Source of the DNA: Palsa-360 sp963710315
GTDB lineage: Bacteria; Acidobacteriota; Terriglobia; Acidiferrales; UBA7541
DNA: 64,000 nucleotides
NCBI GenBank assembly: GCA_963710315.1
Contig: CAVPZW010000008.1
Coordinates: 1,116,001 to 1,180,000, forward strand
Direction of reading: 5' to 3'
Below the pieces are notes generated by a model. The model ran no database searches. It was not told the origin of the DNA and was given only the letters and a program-made list of their open reading frames with translations. How positions within the stretch are numbered: position 1 is the stretch's first letter; each line of letters starts with the position of its first letter. The translations under genes were made by a program, and so were the position numbers. Positions 24,006 to 33,100 of this stretch are shown in pieces.

Positions 24006-24806
24006 GTGCAAAGTCGCCTTACGTTTTTACCAGCATATTGGATGGTGGCATTGACCGTAGCACTTACCTTGCCAAGTGCCGCGCCCGGCCAGCCTTCCCC
24101 GCAGCAAGCCGCGGCGAAATCCGCACCCTCTCCCGATTCCAAACGCGACTTGACCGGCGTCTGGCAGCTTCAGGGAGGCGATGGCGGCGCGCAGCCTATC
24201 GCCGCGGATAAGGACATGCCACCGATGACGCCCTGGGCAAAGGTAAGGTTCGATGCGCAGAAGCCCGGATACGGAGCGAGAGGCGCGCCGGGCGGCAACG
24301 ATCCCATCCTGCAATGCGATCCCATTGGTTTTCCGCGCATCATGCTGATGCCCACGCCAAATGAAATCGTTCAGCTGCCCGACCGCGTGCTTCAGTTTTG
24401 GGAGCGCGAACACGAATGGCGCAGCATCTGGACCGATGGGCGCCCGCTTCCCAGCGATCCCGACACGACGTGGTACGGATACGCAATTGGGCACTGGGAG
24501 GCTGATGACACGTTCGTGGTGGAATCCAGCGGCTTCAACGACAAGACCTGGCTCGGCCCGACGGGATATCCGCACAGCGAAGAGATGCGCGTCGTCGAGC
24601 GCTATCGCCGCGTGGACCATGACACGCTCTCCTACGACATGACCATTACCGACCCAAAGGCTTATAGCAAGCCCGTGATTACGCCGCACCGAATCATGAA
24701 ACTCAAGCCCAATGAAGAGATCAGCGAGCAGCCCTGCGTGTGGTCCCAGGAAAACGAATTCGCGCAGAGAATCAGAAACCCGGCGACGCCAAAGCCCGCG
24801 AAATAA
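24006..24806 (+). CDS. Secreted family A protein, copy 3, divergent
   Basis: This 266-residue protein is a more distant family A member and starts at GTG with GGGAG upstream. After a signal peptide (WMVALTVALTLPSAAPGQ) it keeps DLTGVWQLQGG, PPMTPWAKVRFDAQKPG, CDPIGFPRIMLMPTPNEIVQ, AIGHWEADDTFVVES, FNDKTWLGPTGYPHSEEM and DHDTLSYDMTITDPKAYSKP. The conserved GHWE, FNDKTW, PHS(E/D/G) and DPKAY blocks define the shared core of the family. With family B copy 3 it may form the third, divergent A/B pair in reversed order (B3-A3). The function is unknown. Confidence 0.72.
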   Translation: MQSRLTFLPAYWMVALTVALTLPSAAPGQPSPQQAAAKSAPSPDSKRDLTGVWQLQGGDGGAQPIAADKDMPPMTPWAKVRFDAQKPGYGARGAPGGNDPILQCDPIGFPRIMLMPTPNEIVQLPDRVLQFWEREHEWRSIWTDGRPLPSDPDTTWYGYAIGHWEADDTFVVESSGFNDKTWLGPTGYPHSEEMRVVERYRRVDHDTLSYDMTITDPKAYSKPVITPHRIMKLKPNEEISEQPCVWSQENEFAQRIRNPATPKPAK

Positions 24807-24811
24807 ACAGG

Positions 24812-24897
24812 AGGACAGGATTCAGCCTGCGGGTTTTGGGCGGCGAGCACGCTCAAGTGTGCTCGCACAAAACCCCGCAGGCTGAAGCCCGCGCCAC
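24812..24897. repeat. REPIN-like element, copy B (expanded centre)
   Basis: The arms ATTCAGCCTGCGGGTTTT and AAAACCCCGCAGGCTGAAG are inverted copies. The centre carries an additional hairpin GCGAGCAC/GTGCTCGC, making this copy longer than the usual 72 bases. It lies between convergent genes and may end transcription from both sides. Confidence 0.75.
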
Positions 24898-24907
24898 TTG
24901 CGAGCGT

Positions 24908-25603
24908 TTACATTACGGAGACGAACGAATAGCCATGCTCTTGCGCGCGATTCACCGCAAGGATTCCCGCGGGAACCATGCGCGCATTGCCGATCAGGTT
25001 AGAGGTGATTTCCTTGACCACGGCGTCTACTTCGAGGTTATTGGCTTTAGCGATTCGGGTGGCGATGCCTCGAGTGGACGTTGCGCACACGGCAAACTGG
25101 GCGCCCTTCTTGATCAGCGATTCCATTCTTCCGGCTTGCGCTGTTTCTCCGGCGGGGCCATATACATTGATTTTGGGCGCTTCTTTCGTTTTCGGGTCCA
25201 CGAACTCGGCCTGCTCGGCGATTTGTTTGCCATACTTGGCCCAAATCGCGTCGTTGTATGCGAACGAAGTGGCCTTGTGGCGCGCCACGATGATGACGGC
25301 CAGATCGCTATCCTTCAGGCTGTACGCCTGCTCACTGGTATTGAAATAATTGCTGGCAAATTGCAGCGCCCAGCCAAGGCCATCCCCTGAGGATGCGTCG
25401 AATACGTAGCGATGCGAGCCGGGAATCTTGTCGTACCAATCGTCCTGCGCATAGCGTGCAGGTCGAAACGGCGCATCCGCCGCTGCCTGGGCCATCGCCG
25501 CGGGAGAACTAACCGCAGCCGCGCTCGCCACGCCAACTCCCACGCCCAGCCGCGTGAGAAATAGCCGCCGCGCCATCGAAGATTGCAACCATTTTGCGTT
25601 CAT
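24908..25603 (-). CDS. Tat-exported DsrE/DsrF-like protein
   Basis: This 231-residue protein begins with a twin-arginine-type signal (ARRLFLTRLGVGVGVASAAA), so it is probably exported folded, perhaps with a cofactor. The mature part resembles DsrE/DsrF-like folds: HRYVFDASSGDGLGWALQFA, SDLAVIIVARHKATSFAYND, GAQFAVCATSTRGIATRIAKA and a C-terminal GILAVNRAQEHGYSFVSV. The Cys in FAVCATS is placed like the reactive Cys of DsrE-type sulfur carriers. GGAGAAGGAG lies upstream of the ATG. It converges on the secreted-protein array and stands ahead of the amidohydrolase, which is transcribed in the same direction. The assignment rests on pattern only; the substrate is unknown. Confidence 0.65.
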   Translation of the reverse strand: MNAKWLQSSMARRLFLTRLGVGVGVASAAAVSSPAAMAQAAADAPFRPARYAQDDWYDKIPGSHRYVFDASSGDGLGWALQFASNYFNTSEQAYSLKDSDLAVIIVARHKATSFAYNDAIWAKYGKQIAEQAEFVDPKTKEAPKINVYGPAGETAQAGRMESLIKKGAQFAVCATSTRGIATRIAKANNLEVDAVVKEITSNLIGNARMVPAGILAVNRAQEHGYSFVSVM

Positions 25604-25808
25604 GAGGATGTTCTCCTTCTCCGTTTAGGGTCAATGCGTGGCCATAGTATATGCCCAGCTCTCGAAAATTGGGATTATTCAATTACGGATCGATAAGTCG
25701 GCAAGCCGCATTTAGTAAATATTATTTCGCGGGATTGCAGTCTGCGCAGCATGATTGTGCAGTGCGAATTTCTCGCCACCGATTCTTGTGCTTGTGGACA
25801 ATCATCGC

Positions 25809-26765
25809 CTATTTACCTTTCTTGATGCGTTCAGCTGCGGCTGGAAACAAGCGAAGCGCGTTGTGGCCGATCTCCTCGATATGTTCCCGCGCAAGCCCCG
25901 CATAGCTGAGCAGCGCCTCGATGTTCGCTTGCATGGTCAAATCCGTGGTGCAGGGCACGCCGCAATCCGATCCATAGACCAGATGATCGTGCGTGGTCAT
26001 GGCCAGCGCCGGCCCCAGTGTGGTGGGGCAGGTGGCGGCGGTATCCAGATAGAGGCGGCGAAGGTGCTCTCGAAATTCAGTGGGTGTTACGCCATTGGGA
26101 TTCGGAATCCATCTCTCGTTGCCCAGAATCATCAGCCTGCCGGAAAGCGCGGGCAGCGCTCCGCCGCAATGCGCCAGCACCAATTTAATGTTTGGAAATT
26201 TGCGGAATATCCCTGCGTACAGCATGTCAACCACGGTGCGCGCGGTCTCGAAGGCCACCTCAATTAACGCGCTGGGGCGGCCCATCGCGGCCGGAGCGTA
26301 TGCGTTTGGGTGCGCGAAGACCACGGCGTGGAGACGATCCAATTCCTTCCACACCGGGTCGAGCCGCGCATCGCTCAGGTAGACGCCATTGTAATGGCAG
26401 GTTACGGCAAACCCGTCCGTGTGCAGTTGGCGCGAAGCTCGTTCAATTTCCGCAAGGGCATCGTCAGGGCTGTCGGTTGGCAAAGCGGTGAGCAATCCGA
26501 AGCGCGACGGATGTTCTTGCACGAGGGATGCCGCATATTCATTGGAAGTACGCAGCGCGCCCAAGGTCTTCGGGATGTTGCTCAGCATTTGCATGGCAAT
26601 TCCGGTACGATCCATGTAGTTCAGCATGGATTCCGGGTCCCAGCGAGGCGGCTCTGAAATGATCCAGCCCGCCTCGGTCATGGCTACGCGGCGAGCCTCG
26701 CGCACGGAATCTGGTTCCGGCGGAAAGAAGTGCGCATGTACGTCGATCCATTCATTTACAAGCAT
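25809..26765 (-). CDS. Amidohydrolase family protein (ACMSD-type decarboxylase)
   Basis: This 318-residue TIM-barrel metal enzyme belongs to the amidohydrolase-2 group, which includes aminocarboxymuconate-semialdehyde and aromatic-acid decarboxylases. Metal ligands are visible: the H-x-H near the N-terminus (DVHAHFFPPE), a His in VVFAHPNA, a His in LVLAHCGGALP and the Asp in VYGSDCGVP. Other family features are FGLLTALP and RLYLDTAATCP. There is no signal peptide, so it acts in the cytosol, unlike most neighbours. Relatives decarboxylate or hydrolyse aromatic ring acids. The substrate cannot be named, but together with the redox-type exported proteins nearby it hints at catabolism of an aromatic compound. 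Confidence 0.82.
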   Translation of the reverse strand: MLVNEWIDVHAHFFPPEPDSVREARRVAMTEAGWIISEPPRWDPESMLNYMDRTGIAMQMLSNIPKTLGALRTSNEYAASLVQEHPSRFGLLTALPTDSPDDALAEIERASRQLHTDGFAVTCHYNGVYLSDARLDPVWKELDRLHAVVFAHPNAYAPAAMGRPSALIEVAFETARTVVDMLYAGIFRKFPNIKLVLAHCGGALPALSGRLMILGNERWIPNPNGVTPTEFREHLRRLYLDTAATCPTTLGPALAMTTHDHLVYGSDCGVPCTTDLTMQANIEALLSYAGLAREHIEEIGHNALRLFPAAAERIKKGK

Positions 26766-27010
26766 TGCAATCTCTTTCTATGTGAGGCGCCTGAATGCCA
26801 TGGCATCACGGCTAGATGGAACAAAATATGTAGAACTGCTCGGACTGGAAATTCTCATTTCACATTTCCGGCCGGCCGATAATTTATACCTGGTCGCCTC
26901 AGTGTGCAATGTTGCGCGAAAATCCAGCCGCATTTAAAGCACCTCACCAAGAAGAATTGACACACCGGCTGTGCCCGGAGCAAACTTGCGCCTCATAATC
27001 AGGAGGCGGC

Positions 27011-28165
27011 ATGAAAATTCGTATGATGGCATTAGTGTTGGCGCTAGTGGGCGCAATCGCTCAGAGCAGTGTGGCGTTTGCTCAAAACGTACCGCAGCAA
27101 TTCGTGGTCAGCGGTAAAGCCGCGGAGAAGATTCAGGATTTCACCACCATCAATCTGGCCACTGCCGAGCGCATCGCCGACGTCTGTGAGCAAGGAGCGA
27201 CCGCGCAAGGCGGCCAGCACACCATCACGATCCTCGACAAGGCCGGCAACCACGTCTACATGGACCGCATGGACGGCCAAGGCTATCTCAATATCATTAC
27301 GTCCGAGATGAAGGCGCGCACCGCGCTGCTTGGGCGCGTACCCAGCAAGACCTACATGAATGCCATTATCCAAGATCCCAATCAGGAATTTCAGCTGCTC
27401 CAGTTGGGTTTCTATCCCGTGGCCGGCGGGCTTCCCATCGTGGTCAACAATCAGTTGATCGGCGTAGTTGGCGCCGGCGGCTTTCGGCCCAACCCGCCTG
27501 TGTGGAGCGACGAAATTTGCGCGCACACGGCGCTTGTCGATGTGATCGGCCCGTCGGTCCCGCCGCTTATCGAAGACGTTCCGCCGCGCCGCAATCCCAA
27601 TCCGGGCAACGCTCCTGTTCCGCGTTTTGCGGCTAGCGCGCCGCCCAAGCCGAGTGTGCCGGCGGAGTTCGTGGTCGGAGGCAAGGGTGCGGCCAACGTG
27701 TTTGACGGCAATCAGATTTCGTTGGCTTCCGCCAAGAAAATCGCGCGCGCCTGCCGCGACTGGGCGGCCTCCAAGGGAGGGATCATGTCCGCCTACGTTC
27801 TCGATACGGCCGGCGAATTCGTGCACATCGAGCGCATGGACGGCATTCTCCCGAATGAGTTGCGCACATCGCTCTTGAAGGCGCAGACGGCCTTGAAGAC
27901 GCGCCAGCCCACTTCCATCGGCGCGGCGCAGGTCAAAAATAATCCGGCCGGCCTGCTGCGCGATACCGCGTTCTTTAATTTCTTTGAGGCCCCCGGCGGC
28001 ATTCCCATTGTTGTCAACGGACAAATGATCGGCGCCGTCGGCGTAAGCGGCGGCGCGGGCGGCGGCGACGAAAATTGCGCCATCGAAGGCCTGAAGGCGG
28101 CATTCGGCGATCACGCCACGTTGCCGGTCTATCCGGCAGCGACGGCGGGCAGCGAGGCGCGCTAA
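27011..28165 (+). CDS. Exported protein with two GlcG/HbpS-type domains
   Basis: This 384-residue secreted protein has a signal peptide (residues 1-25) and two copies of the GlcG/HbpS (DUF336) domain. Domain 1 (about 40-180) has INLATAERIADVCEQGATA, GNHVYMDRMDGQG, MKARTALLGRVPS and GGLPIVVNNQLIGVVGAGG. Domain 2 (about 230-365) has ISLASAKKIARACRDWAAS, GEFVHIERMDGI, LKAQTALKTRQPTS and GGIPIVVNGQMIGAVGVSGG. A Pro-rich linker (IEDVPPRRNPNPGN) joins them. HbpS binds haem outside the cell in Streptomyces, and other members are uncharacterised. The usual protein has a single domain. It starts the plus-strand side of a divergent pair with the amidohydrolase. Confidence 0.85.
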   Translation: MKIRMMALVLALVGAIAQSSVAFAQNVPQQFVVSGKAAEKIQDFTTINLATAERIADVCEQGATAQGGQHTITILDKAGNHVYMDRMDGQGYLNIITSEMKARTALLGRVPSKTYMNAIIQDPNQEFQLLQLGFYPVAGGLPIVVNNQLIGVVGAGGFRPNPPVWSDEICAHTALVDVIGPSVPPLIEDVPPRRNPNPGNAPVPRFAASAPPKPSVPAEFVVGGKGAANVFDGNQISLASAKKIARACRDWAASKGGIMSAYVLDTAGEFVHIERMDGILPNELRTSLLKAQTALKTRQPTSIGAAQVKNNPAGLLRDTAFFNFFEAPGGIPIVVNGQMIGAVGVSGGAGGGDENCAIEGLKAAFGDHATLPVYPAATAGSEAR

Positions 28166-28292
28166 GTGAATGTGCGGCCAGATCGACTTGCGGCTGCGTT
28201 CGCCGATCCCCCTTGGGCTGTTACCATCGTGGCGAGGATGCGTATATAGAATTGAATGGGTTGCGTGAAGCGAATTTAGCTAAACTTTTTCG

Positions 28293-29807
28293 GTGATCAT
28301 CGTGAAAAATTCATTCTCGGCTTTTCAGCAAAAATTAGTCGATATCTCGCAGCTCAAATCCGCTATCGCTGTCCTCAACTGGGATAAGGACGTCTTCATG
28401 CCTCCCAAAGGCAGCGGACCCCGCGCCGCGATGCTGGGATATCTGGCGGGCGAGCTGCACGATAAAGTCATCTCCAAGGAATTTCGCGAGCTGTTGCAAG
28501 AGGCTAAAGCGGCTGCGGACGCGGCTGGCCTGACTCCCGGCGAAAGCGCCATTGTGCGCGAAGTCTGGCGCGATGTGACGCGCGAAGAAAAACTGCCCTT
28601 GGAATTCGTGAAGGAGCTCACGCAAGTAACGTCCGAGGCGTATCACGTTTGGATGGACGCCCGTAAGAAAAAAGACTTCAAACTTTTTGCGCCCCACTTG
28701 TCCAGGATCGTCGCGCTGAAGCGGCGGGAAGCGGAATTGGTTGGATTTCAGCACTCGCCTTACGACGCGCTGCTGGATACCTTTGAGCCCTATGCGACCA
28801 CTGAGGAAATCGCCACTGCGCTCGGCGATTTAAAGAATTTTCTGGTGCCCTTCCTGGTCAAGATCAAGAACTCCAAGGCCAAGGTTTCGCAAAGCATCAT
28901 CGCGGGCGATTACGATATCGAGAAGCAGAAAGCATTTTGCGCCCTGGCCGCAAAGCAGATTGGCTACGATTTCGACGCCGGGCGGCTGGATGTCAGCGCC
29001 CATCCATTTAGCACCAGTTTTCATCCGCTGGACTCGCGCATCACTACGCGCTATAGCCGCTCCGAATTCATGGAATCGGTCAGCGGCGTGATTCACGAAG
29101 TGGGCCATGCCCTTTATGAACAGGGCCTGCCCGCGGAGCATTTCGGCACTCCGCTTGCCGAAGCGGTTTCCCTCGGCATCCACGAATCGCAATCGCGCCT
29201 CTGGGAAAATATGGTCGGCAAGAGCCGCGCCTTCTGGACCTACTTTTATCCATTGCTGCAAAAGGAATTTCCCGCTCCGCTGCAAAACGTTTCGCTGGAC
29301 AGTTTTTATCGCGCAATAAATGCCGTGCAGCCGTCGTTCATTCGCGTGGAGGCCGACGAAGTCACCTACAACCTTCATATCATCCTGCGATTCGAGATTG
29401 AGCGAGCCTTGATCGAAGGCCACATCGCGGTCGAGGATCTTCCCCGCATTTGGAATTTGAAGATGAAGGAACTGCTGACGGTTGATGTGCCGGACGATTC
29501 GCTGGGAGTATTGCAGGACGTTCACTGGTCCGGCGGATCGATCGGATATTTCCCCACATATTCACTGGGAAATCTTTACTCGGCCCAGTTCTTTGCCGCC
29601 GCCCGGCGCGACATTTCCGCGCTGGACGATGAAATGGCGCGAGGTCATTTTGCCAATCTGCTCAAGTGGCTCCGTGAAAAAATTCACGTCCACGGCAAGC
29701 GCTATTCCGCACAAGATCTTGCGAAAAAAGCCACGGGCGAAAAATTGAACAGTAAGTATTTCACCGACTACATCTCGAAGAAGTACAGCGAAATTTACGA
29801 ATTGTAG
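28293..29807 (+). CDS. M32-family carboxypeptidase (carboxypeptidase Taq)
   Basis: This 504-residue cytosolic zinc carboxypeptidase removes C-terminal amino acids from peptides. The family zinc motif is intact: HEVGH at residues 268-272 with the third-ligand region HESQSRLWENMVG. Additional M32 signatures are HPFSTSFHPLDSRITTRY, GLPAEHFGTPLAEAVSLG, VEADEVTYNLHIILRFE and WSGGSIGYFPTYSLGNLY. Length is typical. The GTG at 28293 is taken as start; a second GTG lies three codons in, and neither has a clear Shine-Dalgarno. No operon partner is evident. Confidence 0.92.
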   Translation: MIIVKNSFSAFQQKLVDISQLKSAIAVLNWDKDVFMPPKGSGPRAAMLGYLAGELHDKVISKEFRELLQEAKAAADAAGLTPGESAIVREVWRDVTREEKLPLEFVKELTQVTSEAYHVWMDARKKKDFKLFAPHLSRIVALKRREAELVGFQHSPYDALLDTFEPYATTEEIATALGDLKNFLVPFLVKIKNSKAKVSQSIIAGDYDIEKQKAFCALAAKQIGYDFDAGRLDVSAHPFSTSFHPLDSRITTRYSRSEFMESVSGVIHEVGHALYEQGLPAEHFGTPLAEAVSLGIHESQSRLWENMVGKSRAFWTYFYPLLQKEFPAPLQNVSLDSFYRAINAVQPSFIRVEADEVTYNLHIILRFEIERALIEGHIAVEDLPRIWNLKMKELLTVDVPDDSLGVLQDVHWSGGSIGYFPTYSLGNLYSAQFFAAARRDISALDDEMARGHFANLLKWLREKIHVHGKRYSAQDLAKKATGEKLNSKYFTDYISKKYSEIYEL

Positions 29808-29907
29808 GCCCCGAGCAGTCCTTACGGGCAGCCTACATTTGGCGTCTAAATCTTCGAGGCTCTCGGCCGAACATATCACTTGCTACTGACACCGAATTAG
29901 TCTTGGT

Positions 29908-29936
29908 TTGACATTTGGAATCGTTTCGTCTACTAA
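29908..29936 (+). promoter_or_regulatory. Sigma-70 type promoter of the Cys-rich leader
   Basis: A perfect -35 hexamer TTGACA (29908-29913) is followed after exactly 17 bases by TACTAA (29931-29936), a four-of-six -10. The predicted start of transcription (about 29943) lies only about five bases ahead of the leader ATG at 29948, so the leader message would be nearly leaderless. Confidence 0.7.
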
Positions 29937-29947
29937 TTAGCTCTCAT

Positions 29948-30040
29948 ATGAATCGCGACGTCCAGAAGAACCAGCAGATTTGTACATCATGTTCCTGCTG
30001 TCTGTGTGTGTCTTCTGGCGCCGGGAGGCTGACGATCTAG
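29948..30040 (+). CDS. Cys-rich leader peptide (putative attenuator peptide)
   Basis: This is a 30-codon reading frame beginning MNRDVQKNQQ, with five Cys codons in nine positions (C12, C15, C17, C18, C20; 29981-30007). There is no Shine-Dalgarno, but a strong promoter places transcription start about five bases upstream, so leaderless translation is plausible. Inside and after it lie segments that can pair alternately: 29962-29969 with 30011-30018, or 30015-30026 with the 5' arm of the terminator at 30072-30083. That is the layout of an amino-acid attenuator. An alternative reading is a small metal-binding Cys peptide, or chance. No Cys-biosynthetic gene follows; the downstream gene is a TonB-dependent receptor. 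Confidence 0.55.
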   Translation: MNRDVQKNQQICTSCSCCLCVSSGAGRLTI

Positions 30041-30071
30041 ATATCCGATCATAAGCCGGGCAATTTTAGAA

Positions 30072-30107
30072 TCCCACCGCCAGGTACACGCTGGCGGTGG
30101 GATTTTT
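30072..30107 (+). terminator. Intrinsic terminator/attenuator ahead of receptor gene
   Basis: A perfect 12-base stem TCCCACCGCCAG/CTGGCGGTGGGA with loop GTACACG is followed by TTTTTCTTTTT. It stands between the leader peptide and the receptor start. The leader segment 30015-30026 (CTGGCGCCGGGA) can pair with the 5' arm in ten of twelve positions and so block it. Confidence 0.85.
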
Positions 30108-30177
30108 CTTTTTAGGCCCGATTTTTTTGTGAAAGGGAATTGAGGCGATGCCGGAAACTTTGGAGGAGAGGAAGATC

Positions 30178-33100
30178 ATGCCCCGAATGAACACAGACAG
30201 ATGGATTTGGAAGGCGATTTTAAGTTTATTTTTGCTGCTTGCCGCGGCAAACCCCCGTACGGCTATGGCGCAAGGAGAGGCCTCGATCAACGGAGCCGTC
30301 GTGGATACCAGCGGCGCAATCATCGTGGGGGCCACCGTGAAAGTGAAAAACGTGGAGATCGGCACGGTCCGCACGGTGGTCACCGACAGCGGCGGGCGAT
30401 ATGACGCCCCGTCGCTTGCAGTCGGAAAATACGAAGTGTCCGCCGGACAAGCCGGGTTTCGCACCGAGGTGAAAACGGGAATCACCCTGGCTATAGGCCA
30501 GCGCACCGAAGTGAACCTGATGCTGGCGGTGGGAGACGTTCAGCAGTCGATCAGCGTTGAGGAAACGGCCATGCAGTTGGCCGTGACCACCGCCGATTTT
30601 TCGGGCCTGGTTGGCGAAACACAGATAAAAGATTTGCCGCTCAATGGCCGCAGTTACGATCAGCTCCTGACGTTGAATCCGGGAGTGGTCAACTACACGT
30701 CGCAGCGGGCCGGCGGAATTGGGACCTCCAATTCCGTGGTCGGCAACATGTTCTCGGCCTCGGGCCGCAGGCCGCAGGAGAATCTGTACATTCTCAACGG
30801 CGTTGAATTCACCAGCGCGTCGGAAATCAACAATACGCCGGGAGGGACCAGCGGCCAGCTACTCGGAGTGGACGCCGTGCGGGAATTTTCGGTTGTCACG
30901 GACGCGTATGGCGCGGAGTATGGCAAGCGCCCCGGCGCGCAGATCAATATCGTGACAGCCTCCGGCACTAATCTGCTGCACGGCGACGCCTACGAGTTCC
31001 TGCGCAACAGCGCGCTGGACGCCAGAAACTTCTTCGATCTGCCGCAAATTCCTCACTTCGAGCGCAACGTGTTTGGCGCTTCGCTGGGCGGGCCGATTCA
31101 GAAGGACAAGTCGTTCCTCTTCGCGAATTACGAAGGGTTTCGCCAAGGCCTTGGGCTGAGCGACGTCACGCTCGTTCCCGACGCCAATGCGCGGCTGGGA
31201 ATATTGCCATGCGCCGCGCTGACCACGGTCACCGGCTCTTGCAACGCATCGACACCCGCGACGCATGTCACATTGGGAAGTGGCGTCGCCAATTTGCTGA
31301 ACTTGTGGCCCGTGGCCAACGGGCCGGAGTTGACGGTCAACGGATTGAATAGCGGGATAGCCGAATCCTTGAGCAGCCCGCAGCAACATATCCGCGAGGA
31401 TTTTGGCACGGCGCGATTCGATCAGATTTTTTCGAGCAAAGATACGTTCGCGGCCGTCTACACTGGGGACGATAGCCAATCCTTCTCCCCAACCACCAAT
31501 CCTCTTAGCACTGTTGATATTTTCCTACGCGAGCAGGTTGCCAGTCTGAGCGAAACGCACATTTTCTCTCCCAGCATTCTCAATAAAGCCACGTTCGGAT
31601 TTTCCCGAGGAGCATTTTATTTTAATAGCGGCGTTACGGGAACAGCCTCCTCGGTAACGGGTGCGTGGGTAAATACCACGGGAGTGAATGTGCCTGGGGC
31701 CGTGGTGATCGGCGGCGGCACAACGCTCAATGGCGCTTCGGCCTTGACCAACGGCGGCACCAATGCCGGAAGCAATCTCACGGCCGTGCGCAATCTCTTC
31801 ACCTATGAAGACCAGGTCAGCATCACGCACGGCAAGCACCTGATTAATTTCGGCGTCTGGTTCGAGCGCGTGCAGGCCAACGATAACTTGATCCAGGATC
31901 AATATGGCCAGGCCTCGTTCAGCAACTTGCAAACTTTTCTGCAGGGTTCGATCAGCACCTACACGTTCGCCTCAAACCCAACGCCGATGTCATGGCGCTC
32001 ACTGGAGGGCGCGTTCTTTGCGGAGGACTCAATCAAGCTGACGCCGAATCTTGAGGTTCGGCTGGGATTCCGCGGCGAATTTACAAATGGCTGGAACGAG
32101 CCCTACGGCCGAGCCTCAAATTATTTGTTCAGCAACGGAGTGATCGAGAGCAATCCCACGATTGGCAATTCCGCATTCACCGTTAACAATGCCAAATTCC
32201 TGCCCGCTCCGCGCGCTGGGATTGCCTGGTCGCCGTTCGGATCGAAGAAAACCGTGATCCGCGCGGGCGCTGGGCTCTACTACGCGCTGATCGACAATCT
32301 CAGTTATCGCCTGGACCAGAATGGCCCCTTCAACACAGTGCAAGCTTCCAAAAAGGCCACGGTTGCGGAAATCGAGGGCACGGGCACGCTTCCCACGCCA
32401 CTGGTCATTCCAAGCGGAGTTCAACCCAATCTGCAAACACCCACGGTAATTTCCTACGATCTGAAAATCGAGCAGCAGATCTTGCCCAAGACAACCCTGA
32501 GCGTCGGCTACATCGGTTCACATGGCTATCACGAAATTCTTTCCATTGACGCCAACGTGCCAAGCAACGTGGTCATCTGCCCGGCATCGCCGTGCCCGGC
32601 AAACTATCCTTCGGGTGCCTATTACTATTACGAAACAGCGCTGGCAAACCCTGCAGTGGCCAACACAACGCATTGGTTTTCGGAAGGCGTAAGCTCTTAC
32701 AACGCTCTACAAGTGGATGTAAAACAACAACTCAGCCATGGGCTGCAAATTCGCGGAGTTTATACCTACTCGAAAGCCCTTGACGATGGCGACAGCATGA
32801 ACACCAGCGTCGCAACCAACTCTCCGGCATTCGTTTCAAACCCGCTCAATCCGTTGCAGTCGGATTATGGGCGCGCTTCCTTCGATGTCCGGCATGCCGC
32901 CGTTATCAACGCGACGTACGACCTGCCATTCGGACGCAAGAACGCCTCTGGCGCAAATAGCTGGCGGAATACGGCCATTGGCGGCTGGCAACTGAGCGGA
33001 ATCGAGACGCTGGTTTCCGGTCTGCCATTTACTCCGCAGCTTTCCTACAATCCGTCCAACGATGGCGATTCGCGCAATCCTGTCCGGCCATCCTTGAATC

